Source: Phycisphaerae bacterium (GTDB taxonomy: Bacteria; Planctomycetota; Phycisphaerae; Sedimentisphaerales; Anaerobacaceae). From it: 36,676 nt of DNA. Positions 14,323 through 22,298 of the stretch are shown here, piece by piece. The position numbers and the translations under genes were made by a program. Location: positions 1 to 36,676 of the forward strand of contig JAIPFM010000031.1 of NCBI GenBank assembly GCA_021736645.1. The letters are read 5' to 3'. Position 1 is the stretch's first letter, and the number at the start of each line of letters is the position of its first letter. The notes below the pieces were generated by a model that was given only the letters and a program-made list of their open reading frames with translations, was not told where the DNA came from and searched no databases.

Positions 14323-14740
14323 GTGATGCCTTTCTTTATGCTGTTAGATCGCTGCTCTTGGCCTTTGGCCTGCTGAAAACAGCCTTTTTGCCCTATAAAC
14401 TATCGTCATGTTACGGGATCGAGTTTAGGATTGTTCGACATAAGCCTGTATGACCTTCCCTGTTTGGCGGCCGCTTTCTCCTTGATCTGCCTTACTTCGG
14501 GGGTATAATCATTGTCAATGGTCGTAAAGTCAAGATGTTTGTCAGTAGCAGCCAAGGCCTCACGCAGGTCGCGAGGAGAGAGGCTATCCAGGACACCGAA
14601 GGCGCCGCAAAGCGACACCGCAGGGGCCCTGCATGAAAATATCCCCTAATATTGTTTTTGGTGTTGTTTAAGCCCGCGAGATACAGAATCTGCACGGCTC
14701 AAACCAAATATCCGCACTCAACCTAGGAAAGGATGAAAAC
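14323..14740. other. 418-base gap upstream of the Gfo/Idh/MocA gene
   Basis: This is the divergent region between the M42 gene (minus strand) and the Gfo/Idh/MocA gene (plus strand), so it must hold promoters for both, although none is clear. One minus-strand frame, 14406-14618 (70 residues, beginning at a GTG without a ribosome binding site), has a fairly protein-like second half (TIDNDYTPEVRQIKEKAAAK). It may be the remnant of a gene; I do not recognise it. Confidence 0.4.
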
Positions 14741-15985
14741 GTGGCAAATCCAAAGAGCGAACCGACAAAGGACCCGGGCAAGTCTCTGGGTCGAAGAACA
14801 TTTCTAAAGGCAGCGGCAGGTGTCGTGGCACTACCGTACTTTGTGCCGGCGTCTGCGTTGGGGCAGGACGGCAATACTGCGCCGAGCAACCGGATCGTCA
14901 TGGCCGGCGTCGGTATCGGCAACATGGGCAACGGCGATCTCGGGGCATTCCTGGGACGTAATGATGTCCAGTACGTGGCCCTGTCCGATGTGAAAAAGAA
15001 CGTGCGTGACAGTCAGGCGAATCGCGTGAACGAGAAGTACGGCAACAAGGATTGCAAGACGTACAATGACTTCCGCGACATCATGGTACGCGATGACATC
15101 GATGCCGTGCACTGTGCCACACCGGATCACTGGCACGCGATCGTGGTGATCGAGGCCTGCCGCAACGGCAAGGACATCTACTGCCAGAAGCCCGAGACCA
15201 AGACACTGCGCGAAGGCAAGCTGATGGTCGAGGCAGCGCGGCGTTACGGCCGGGTCGTGTCCGGCGGCAGTCAGCGCGTGCTCGAGGATTACAGGGGCAT
15301 AGTCAACGCCTGCTGGAATGGAGACAAGGGCAACGTCAAGTCCATCAACGTGAATGTGGGTCCCCTGCCCCTGGAGTGCAACCTGAAGGGCGAGACGATC
15401 CCCGACGGCTTCGACTGGGACAGATGGCTTGGGCCGGCCCCCTGGGCACCGTATCATCCGTACCGGTGCAGCGGGAGTTACAACATCAACGGCACGAGCT
15501 GGCGGTCCTTCAAGGATTACTCAGGCGGCGGTATGACCGACTGGGGCGCGCATCACTTCGGCGGCGCGACCTTTGCCATTGATGTCAGGGAACTGGAACC
15601 CGAGGAAGTCATCTTCCACAATGAAAACGGCAAAAAGTACGCGACCTGTCGCTTTCCGAACGGCAAGTTGATTCACCACAATTACCCCGGTATGGGCAAT
15701 CTGCAAGTCGTGGGCACCGATGAAAAGGGCCCGTCAAAGCCGGTCCCCACATACGCCGGAACGGGCGGCATCTACGGAGACTTCATCGACTGCGTCAAGA
15801 CGCGCAAGCGGCCGTTCCGTGATATCGAATTCGCGGTCCACACGGCCACCGTTTGTCACCTGTTCCTCGCTGCGTACGAACTGGAACGCTCCTTGAAATG
15901 GGATACGGTCAAGCAGCAGTTTGTGGATGACGGACAAGCCAATCGCCTTCTGGACGTGGCAAGAAGAGAACCCTGGGTACTTTAA
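14741..15985 (+). CDS. Gfo/Idh/MocA family oxidoreductase, Tat-exported
   Basis: The product is 414 residues, starting at GTG 14741 with AAAGG 8 bases upstream. A Tat signal (GRRTFLKAAAGVVALPYF) lies at residues 17-34, followed by ASALGQDG as likely cleavage region. The Rossmann motif GVGIGNMG binds NAD(P). The family's catalytic lysine sits in CQKPETKT, and DWGAHHFGG marks the substrate-side motif. Exported Gfo/Idh/MocA proteins of this kind in PVC bacteria oxidise or reduce sugars and glycosides, for example through 3-keto intermediates, at the cell surface. The exact substrate is unknown. A HEAT-repeat gene follows after 28 bases and is probably in the same operon, an arrangement I know from related genomes. 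Confidence 0.94.
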   Translation: MANPKSEPTKDPGKSLGRRTFLKAAAGVVALPYFVPASALGQDGNTAPSNRIVMAGVGIGNMGNGDLGAFLGRNDVQYVALSDVKKNVRDSQANRVNEKYGNKDCKTYNDFRDIMVRDDIDAVHCATPDHWHAIVVIEACRNGKDIYCQKPETKTLREGKLMVEAARRYGRVVSGGSQRVLEDYRGIVNACWNGDKGNVKSINVNVGPLPLECNLKGETIPDGFDWDRWLGPAPWAPYHPYRCSGSYNINGTSWRSFKDYSGGGMTDWGAHHFGGATFAIDVRELEPEEVIFHNENGKKYATCRFPNGKLIHHNYPGMGNLQVVGTDEKGPSKPVPTYAGTGGIYGDFIDCVKTRKRPFRDIEFAVHTATVCHLFLAAYELERSLKWDTVKQQFVDDGQANRLLDVARREPWVL

Positions 15986-16013
15986 TACGCGATAGCGACA
16001 AGGAGACTTGATT

Positions 16014-16805
16014 ATGATAAGCAATGATATGACAAAGATGACACTGGCGGGTGCGGCGACCCTGTCGGCCACCCTGGCGGCTGTCGAGATCGACTCTGCC
16101 GCGGTAGACAAGGCTTTCGTCACGCTGAAGACCTATGACTGGGGTGCTGACCGAAATGCCTTGAATCCGATCGACGAGGCGATCAATGCCTCGCACGGCG
16201 ATACCGCAGCACTCCGGGCCCTGGAAAAGCGTCTGGTGGATGCCCTTGAAAGCGGCCTTTCACGATCCGCACAGGACTACGTATGCCGCAGGCTGAGGGT
16301 CGTAGGCACGGTCCAGTCGGTCTCGGCCCTGGCCGCGCTCCTGCCGAACGAGGAGACTTCACACATCGCACGCTATGCCCTGGAACGCATTCGGAACCAG
16401 CGGGCCACGACTGCGTTGCGTCAAGCGCTGCCCAAGATCAGCAACAAACTCAAGCCGGGCCTGATCGGCGCGCTGGGCGTACGCCGCGTCAAGAGGAGCG
16501 TCAATGTGATTTCGCCGCTTCTTGGCGATTCCGATATCAATGTGGCCCGGGCTGCGGCCCACGCCCTGGGATTGATCGGTACACCGGCTGCAGCCGCGGC
16601 ACTGAGTGAGTATGCCAAGAAGGCACCTGCTGCCATGAAGATCTCGGTGGCCGACGCCTCCCTGCTCTGCGCAGAGCAGATGCTGGCAGACGGAGAGAAG
16701 GCCCAGGCCATAGCCCTGTATACAGAACTCAAGGGCGAGGGGCAGCCTCAGCACGTCAAGGTGGCTGCCATGAAAGGCATGCTGACTGCCGCAGCTCAGA
16801 AGTAA
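16014..16805 (+). CDS. HEAT-repeat protein
   Basis: The product is 263 residues. ATG 16014 follows AAGGAG by 8 bases; an in-frame TTG at 16008 is less likely. The N-terminal stretch has a weakly hydrophobic segment (LAGAATLSATLAAVE) but no convincing signal peptide. Residues from about 30 onward form helical pairs of HEAT type, with repeats such as VQSVSALAALLPNEE, ISPLLGDSDINVARAAAHA and LGLIGTPAAAAALSEY. The opening segment FVTLKTYDWGADRNAL, followed by DEAINASHGD, is shared with HEAT proteins that accompany Gfo/Idh/MocA and DUF1080 glycosidase-like proteins in PVC genomes. A scaffold or regulatory role with the preceding oxidoreductase is inferred. Confidence 0.88.
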   Translation: MISNDMTKMTLAGAATLSATLAAVEIDSAAVDKAFVTLKTYDWGADRNALNPIDEAINASHGDTAALRALEKRLVDALESGLSRSAQDYVCRRLRVVGTVQSVSALAALLPNEETSHIARYALERIRNQRATTALRQALPKISNKLKPGLIGALGVRRVKRSVNVISPLLGDSDINVARAAAHALGLIGTPAAAAALSEYAKKAPAAMKISVADASLLCAEQMLADGEKAQAIALYTELKGEGQPQHVKVAAMKGMLTAAAQK

Positions 16806-16841
16806 AGCGGCACGCACGCGAACGGATCATTTAAACCCAAA

Positions 16842-16870
16842 GCCCGCATCGACATCAGGTCGGTGCGGGC
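16842..16870 (+). terminator. hairpin between the two HEAT-repeat genes
   Basis: GCCCGCATCGAC (16842-16853) pairs with GTCGGTGCGGGC (16859-16870) with one G-T wobble and a 5-base loop. It is followed by CTTCCTAC, a poor T-run. It probably ends the Gfo/HEAT operon at least partly. Confidence 0.55.
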
Positions 16871-16891
16871 CTTCCTACAAAAGACAAAATC

Positions 16892-18286
16892 ATGAAAACC
16901 AAGACCACACCACTGACCCACTGTCTCCTGTACGTTCTACTCGGCTCGATTTGTGTCACTTCTTTTTTTATGGACAAGGCGTGCGCCGCTGAAGACGAGG
17001 TCGTGGCCATGATCGTTGAGCTGGTCAAGGGCTCGGACATTGACATGCGGGTGATGGCGCTCCAACAGATTCGTGAGAGCGTACCGGGTGAGGATGCGAC
17101 CCGGCGTTTTGTCGAACTGCTGCCCGCGCTCCAGCCGGATCTGCAGCTCCAGCTGATCGATGCCCTGGGGGATCGAGGCGATGTTGCGGCACGCCCTGCG
17201 ATCCTCGGTATGCTGAACAGCAAGAACGAAGCCCTGCGTGCCGGTGCTGCCGTGGCCCTGGCTGGTGTGGCCAGCCCCGCAGATATTCCCCTACTGGCCG
17301 GCATGGCCGCCACAGGCACGGAGCCGGAAAAAAAAGCGGCCAGGGCCAGTCTGCGCAGGCTTCGCGGCAATGCCATGAACGCTGCCATGATCGAGGCCTT
17401 GAAGGACGCTGAAGCCAAGTCCAAGGCGGAACTGATTGCTGCGCTCGTGGATCGTGACGTGAAAGAGGCGGCGTCCGAGGTGTTCAAACATGCCAATGAT
17501 CCGGACCTGGCTGTGAGGCTGGCGGTCCTGGATGCGTTTTCAGCCATGGCCGGAGAAGGTGACACTGCGCTGGTGGTCAAACGCCTCAAGGCGGCCCAGG
17601 ACAGGACGGAACGCAGCAGGGCGGCACTGGCGCTGGTGGCCACCTGCAGACGGGGACAAGCCAAATGTGCGGACGCCGTGATTGCCGGTTTGGAGGGGGC
17701 CGATACAGCGACATCCATCTTGTTAATGCGTGCCCTGCCTGAAGCAGGCGGGCCCAAGGCCTTGAACGAGATCGTCGTGCGGTTGAAGGACAAGGACAAA
17801 CGTATCAGCGACGAGGCGGTCCGTGTCCTGACGAGTTGGCCGGATCGCAGCGCCACGGCTCGCCTGATGGTCATGGCCCGTGACGTCAAGACTCTGAGGA
17901 ATCATATCCTGGCGATCCGTGGTCTCGTCCGTCTGGCCGGTCCGGGAAAGGACCGTGAGCCCGACTTTGCCACATTGAGCCAGACCATGGACCTGGCCAC
18001 GCGCAAAGAAGAGAAGGTCCTGGTCCTGGGTGCACTCGGTACGATTCCGACTGCGGAGTCGCTGACCCTGGTGGCCTCCAGTATGGACCAGCCAGACCTG
18101 GCAGAGGATGCAGGGCTTGCCGCCGTACTGATTGCCGAAAAGATCGGCCAGGGCCATAGGGACCAGGTGACGGCCGTGATGCAGAAGGTGGTCAAGACCG
18201 CACAGCGTGAAACCACGCGAGACCGAGCCAGGAAGGTCCTGGAGGCACCTTCGCAAGCCGCCGCACTGCCGCCCTCCAATCCCTAG
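16892..18286 (+). CDS. exported HEAT-repeat protein
   Basis: The product is 464 residues. The N-terminus has a Lys start, a hydrophobic core (CLLYVLLGSICVTSFF) and a likely cleavage at ACAAED near residue 33, so secretion to the periplasm is predicted. The rest is an all-helical run of HEAT-type repeats of about 30-35 residues, for instance MRVMALQQIRESVPGEDATR, LQLIDALGDRGDVAARPAI and ALRAGAAVALAGVASPAD. No enzyme motif is visible. It lies upstream of the sigma factor gene and may belong to the same locus. A protein-protein scaffold role is the usual expectation. The ribosome binding site is weak. Confidence 0.88.
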   Translation: MKTKTTPLTHCLLYVLLGSICVTSFFMDKACAAEDEVVAMIVELVKGSDIDMRVMALQQIRESVPGEDATRRFVELLPALQPDLQLQLIDALGDRGDVAARPAILGMLNSKNEALRAGAAVALAGVASPADIPLLAGMAATGTEPEKKAARASLRRLRGNAMNAAMIEALKDAEAKSKAELIAALVDRDVKEAASEVFKHANDPDLAVRLAVLDAFSAMAGEGDTALVVKRLKAAQDRTERSRAALALVATCRRGQAKCADAVIAGLEGADTATSILLMRALPEAGGPKALNEIVVRLKDKDKRISDEAVRVLTSWPDRSATARLMVMARDVKTLRNHILAIRGLVRLAGPGKDREPDFATLSQTMDLATRKEEKVLVLGALGTIPTAESLTLVASSMDQPDLAEDAGLAAVLIAEKIGQGHRDQVTAVMQKVVKTAQRETTRDRARKVLEAPSQAAALPPSNP

Positions 18287-18411
18287 CCCCTGACCCCGAC
18301 CCCTAAAAAAATAAAATTTATTTGCAAATCCCCCCCAAAACACCGTCATTACTGTCAGTGGACGGAAAGACAGTACAATTGAACAGCCCTGTGAGTCCGT
18401 GTGAGGCTGAG

Positions 18412-18963
18412 ATGGCAATGGCCCAGGTGAGCCTGGCAGTGGATGACCTCATGGGCGTGGTGAGCCATTTTCAGGGGCCGCTGCTCAGATACGTGGGGCA
18501 CATGCTCGGCTACGGAGACCACGAGATAGAAGACATTGTGCAGGAAACCTTTATTCGCCTGCACAGGCAGGTGAGAAAACGTGGTCCCAGCAGTGTTCAG
18601 CACCTGTCGAACTGGCTGTTTCGTGTGGCACACAACCAGACACTGGATGTGATTCGAAAGCGGTCCCGCCAGAAACACAAGCCAGGCGTCCCCCTTGATC
18701 AGGCCGATGCACAGGCGCAGGTCGCCAATGACATGGATGCCCTGGGTGAGATGCTGAGGCAGGAATCCAGGCAGGTGGCGCTGCAGGCCCTGTCCCAGCT
18801 CGCGCCCGACATCAAGCAGGTCCTTCTCCTCAAGATCATTCAGGGCATGTCCCTGAGAGAGGTCGCAGAGATCGTCGGTGTGTCCCTGTCCACCGTGAAT
18901 TATCGCCTGAATCAGGGACTCACAGAGCTGGCAGGTCGGTTAAAGAGAGCCGGTGTGGTGTAG
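18412..18963 (+). CDS. ECF-type RNA polymerase sigma factor
   Basis: The product is 183 residues from ATG 18412, with GAGG 5 bases upstream. The frame is open back to TTG 18322, which would add 30 residues but lacks a ribosome binding site. Sigma region 2 runs from about 16 to 86 (FQGPLLRYVGHMLG, then HEIEDIVQETFIRLHRQV and NWLFRVAHNQTLDVIRKRS). Region 4 runs from about 123 to 176 and contains the helix-turn-helix MSLREVAEIVGVSLSTVNYR. Region 3 is missing, as in ECF factors. It should direct RNA polymerase to a small regulon. The next gene encodes a membrane protein with an N-terminal cytoplasmic segment that could be its anti-sigma factor. A 6-base inverted repeat ACTGTC/GACAGT at about 18352-18375 lies upstream. 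Confidence 0.92.
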   Translation: MAMAQVSLAVDDLMGVVSHFQGPLLRYVGHMLGYGDHEIEDIVQETFIRLHRQVRKRGPSSVQHLSNWLFRVAHNQTLDVIRKRSRQKHKPGVPLDQADAQAQVANDMDALGEMLRQESRQVALQALSQLAPDIKQVLLLKIIQGMSLREVAEIVGVSLSTVNYRLNQGLTELAGRLKRAGVV

Positions 18964-19042
18964 GCCGTTGGCCGTTTTCAGTAGACAGTTTTCGGTTTTC
19001 AGTAACAAACAACTAATAACCAAATAACGAAGAACTAGAAAA

Positions 19043-22000
19043 ATGAATCACGAACAGGCTGAAAAACTATTGGGTGCCATGATCTTTGACGATCTGGATG
19101 AGGCGTCCAAGGTCAGGCTGATGACCTATCTCGAGACGGACCCGGATCTGCGCGAGTCTCTGGCTGACCTGCGCATGGCCTTGAAGGTGACCACGCATGC
19201 AGTGCAGCACGGACCTGAACCGGTGCTGAGTGATACCCGTCTCAAACGATTGGAGAAGTTGAGTCTATCCAGGAGTCACCCCAGGATCATGCTGTTTGCC
19301 AGGTGGGTGGCTGTGGCTGCCTGCATTGTCATTGTGCTTGGTATCGTATGGATGCCTTCTTTGAATCGGGTCAGAAGATATGTTCAGGAAATAGCAACCA
19401 GTCCGGCATCTGATGCTGATGCTTCCGACCCAACCTCGATGCCCTATCGCCGGAACATGGAGAGATTGGCCGATCGAGAGGAATCCATGCCGCGCATGGC
19501 AGGCAGCGGCGAGGAAGTGCCAGGCAATGCATGGTGGTATAGGGAGGAGGCGGATGGTGCCATGGTGAACGGTCCAGCCCTCCGTGGCGGAGGCTCGAGC
19601 CCGACTCAACCTCGTGCTTCCCGCAGTTATTACAGCAGGCAATCACCCCAGCAGATGCAGTGGCAGGATGCCCGCCAAGAGCTCGATGCCATTGTGGCAG
19701 GCACTGAAACGGCAGTGTCGTCTCGTTCTGATGTTTCTATTGAACCTCCTGCCGAACAGCCCGCCCCTCAATGGTTCTCCAGATCCGGCAGGGAGAACAG
19801 CGATGTTGTTGCCATGGATAAGAAATTTACAATGGGGCCGCAAGGGGTGAGCAAGGATCTGGAAACCGCGCAAACAAATTTTTTGTACAGCAATAGCAGT
19901 GGTAGGGGGGAGTCCCAGAGGGAGCGTGAATCGAACCTTGGAATAGCAAGGTCAGAATTGCAGGCCATGCGGGACAGTGACGGGGATGAGGACGCAAGGA
20001 AAAAAGACTCCCAGGCCTTGGCCCCGTATGCCTATACAATGCCTGCCTTGGTCCCCGCTGCTCCGAAAACCTCCATGCCCTCATCGGGCACTGAAAGCAA
20101 TACACGGGGTTTTGTGAGCGTTCCCTCTCCTTCAGACAGCTATGGCATGGGTGTTGGAGGCATGGGAGGAATGGGCGGCGGCATGATGGGTGGCGGTATG
20201 GGTGATATGAGCGGTATGATGGGCGGCATGGGTAGTGGTATGCAAAGGGGAAGCGAGCGCCTTGGAGAGGCAGCCACTCAGTATGGCGTTCCTGAATCCG
20301 CTGAAGAGACAGCGTCCCGGTTTGGTGAGCACGACGGCATTGCCTTACCTGGGGGCGAGGCGGCAGGCCAGCAATGGGGGTTCTTGGCCAAAGCCAAGTC
20401 TGAGAAGAAAGAAGCCTTGTTCGGCAGTCAGCCTCCCAGCGGAGCGCCAGTCGACGCGGCAGATGGGGCATTGGACAGATTTCAAAGGGTTCTTGCAGAA
20501 GGCATGGCCCGCCAGAGTGCTGAGTCGGATCATGGTGTTTCAGTGCTGGCGGACGACCGTGCAGTGTCACATGAAGTGACTAACGACGCGCTCGCCACGT
20601 CTAAAGATGTGCCCCCGGTTGACGGCCTGTTCAGGAATTCAGACAGGACGCAGGTCCAGAACGAGCTGGGATCGTTGCCCACGCAGTTGTCTGAGCCTCA
20701 AAAGGTCCTTTTGCAGGCCCGTGGCGTGACAGCGACCCCGATGCCAGAGGCGCCCGCACAGCCTGTCTCAAAACCGGCCAACCCATCCAGTGAATTTACA
20801 CTGCCGCCTGCGTCTCGGTTCAAGGTGATGCCTGTGAATCCCTGGGTCCTGACAGCGCAGGATGCGTTGTCCACATTTGCCCTGGATGTGGATACTGCGT
20901 CGTACGCGTTGTGCCGCCAGTATATTCAGCACGGTTTTCTGCCTCCTTTTGGGGCTGTGCGCATGGAGGAGTTTGTCAATGCCTTTGACTATGCGTATCC
21001 TCAAAGATCTGAGCCCACGTTCTCCGTGATGGCCGAGGGCGCGCCTTCGCCGTTTGCCGAACCGGGCCAGGCATTGCATCTGGTCAAGATTGCAGTCAAG
21101 GCCAGGACCGTGGGACGCGATCAGCGCAGGGCTGCGCATCTGGTGTTTGTGGTGGATGCGTCTGCGTCGATGGGACAGGCGGATCGGCTGCCCTTGATTC
21201 AGCAGGGTCTGAACCGTTTGGTGCAGGCCCTGGACCCGGAAGACCACGTGTCCGTGGTGAGCTGCTCGGATCAGGCACGCCTGCTCGCAGACCATGTGTC
21301 AACCGGGGATCAGGCAGCCCTGATCGGGACAGTGACTGCGATACAGCCGTCCGGGTCAACCAATCTTATGGCCGGGCTTCAACTGGGCTATGCCACGGCC
21401 AGGCAATATTTCAAGGCCGGGCAGATCAACCAGGTCATCCTGTGTTCCGATGGCGTGGCCAATGTGGGGGCCACGGAGGCCCAGTCCGTGCTGGAGGCCG
21501 TGGCCGAAGATCGCAAGCAGGGCATCATGCTGATGTGTGTGGGCGTGGGCTACGGTGCCTATAACGACGTGCTGCTCGAGGCGCTGGCCAATCAGGGAGA
21601 CGGTCGGTATGTGTTTGTGGATGCGATGGACCAGGTGGATCGCGTGTTTGTCCAGCCCCTGGCTGCGGCCCTGCAGACCGTGGCCAAGGACGCACGCATC
21701 CAGGTGAAGTTTGATCCGGACACAGTGCGCAGGTACCGCCTGGTCGGGTACGAAAACCGTGACATCAAGGACGAGCAGTTCCGGGATGACACCGTCGATG
21801 CCGGTGAAGTGGGCTCAGGTCAGTGTGCCACGGCACTGTACGAAATCGAGCTGGTCCGCGGGGTGCGAGGCAATGGCAGTGACCTCGGCACGGTCTTTGT
21901 CCGTTATCAGGACACAGACACGCACAGGTTCGAGGAGATCGCCCGGCCCCTGACTCGATCCGTGATCAAGACTCGCACCGTGGCCCAGTCTCCCAGATTC

Positions 22001-22186
22001 TATCTGGCGGCCAGTGCAGCACGGTTCGCCGAATGGCTCAGGCAGTCCGAGCACACCAGGACCACGACCCTGCCCCAGATCCAGAGGGTCATGGACCAGG
22101 TCAGTGCAGCCCTGCCCCTGGATCAAACCATCCAGGAACTGGCCGACCTGATGCGCCAGGCCGACGGTCTGCCCAGGGCACCGTAA
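19043..22186 (+). CDS. membrane-anchored VWA protein (YfbK-like) with N-terminal anti-sigma-like segment
   Basis: The product is 1047 residues. Residues 1-80 are a soluble helical segment (MNHEQAEKLLGAMIFDDLDE, TYLETDPDLRESLADL) of the kind found at the start of anti-sigma factors. One membrane helix follows at about 87-106 (RWVAVAACIVIVLGIVW). Then comes a long low-complexity region with a Gly/Met-rich tract at about 366-400. The C-terminal half has the YfbK arrangement: an N-terminal block, a VWA domain with MIDAS residues DASAS near 704, STNLMAGL and CSDGVANVG, and a trailing DUF3520-like domain. The VWA part should lie outside the inner membrane and bind a divalent metal and a partner. 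It starts 79 bases after the sigma factor gene. The anti-sigma role is inferred from context; no zinc-finger HxxxCxxC motif is visible. Confidence 0.88.
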   Translation: MNHEQAEKLLGAMIFDDLDEASKVRLMTYLETDPDLRESLADLRMALKVTTHAVQHGPEPVLSDTRLKRLEKLSLSRSHPRIMLFARWVAVAACIVIVLGIVWMPSLNRVRRYVQEIATSPASDADASDPTSMPYRRNMERLADREESMPRMAGSGEEVPGNAWWYREEADGAMVNGPALRGGGSSPTQPRASRSYYSRQSPQQMQWQDARQELDAIVAGTETAVSSRSDVSIEPPAEQPAPQWFSRSGRENSDVVAMDKKFTMGPQGVSKDLETAQTNFLYSNSSGRGESQRERESNLGIARSELQAMRDSDGDEDARKKDSQALAPYAYTMPALVPAAPKTSMPSSGTESNTRGFVSVPSPSDSYGMGVGGMGGMGGGMMGGGMGDMSGMMGGMGSGMQRGSERLGEAATQYGVPESAEETASRFGEHDGIALPGGEAAGQQWGFLAKAKSEKKEALFGSQPPSGAPVDAADGALDRFQRVLAEGMARQSAESDHGVSVLADDRAVSHEVTNDALATSKDVPPVDGLFRNSDRTQVQNELGSLPTQLSEPQKVLLQARGVTATPMPEAPAQPVSKPANPSSEFTLPPASRFKVMPVNPWVLTAQDALSTFALDVDTASYALCRQYIQHGFLPPFGAVRMEEFVNAFDYAYPQRSEPTFSVMAEGAPSPFAEPGQALHLVKIAVKARTVGRDQRRAAHLVFVVDASASMGQADRLPLIQQGLNRLVQALDPEDHVSVVSCSDQARLLADHVSTGDQAALIGTVTAIQPSGSTNLMAGLQLGYATARQYFKAGQINQVILCSDGVANVGATEAQSVLEAVAEDRKQGIMLMCVGVGYGAYNDVLLEALANQGDGRYVFVDAMDQVDRVFVQPLAAALQTVAKDARIQVKFDPDTVRRYRLVGYENRDIKDEQFRDDTVDAGEVGSGQCATALYEIELVRGVRGNGSDLGTVFVRYQDTDTHRFEEIARPLTRSVIKTRTVAQSPRFYLAASAARFAEWLRQSEHTRTTTLPQIQRVMDQVSAALPLDQTIQELADLMRQADGLPRAP

Positions 22187-22189
22187 TCA

Positions 22190-22290
22190 GCTATTAGCTC
22201 TTAGCTATTGGCTCTTAGTTGTTGGTTATTGGTCATTGGTAGCCAGCAACCAAACTAGCAACTAACAACCAGAAACCAGCAACCAATAAG
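22190..22290. repeat. inverted TTAGCTATTGG / ACCAATAACC word block
   Basis: Words such as TTAGCTCTTAGCTATTGG and TTGTTGGTTATTGG in 22190-22240 face their complements (ACCAAACTAGCAACTAACAA and similar) in 22247-22288. They nearly fill the 112-base gap between the VWA and giant-protein genes and could form a large imperfect hairpin. Confidence 0.7.
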
Positions 22291-22298
22291 AGGCACCC

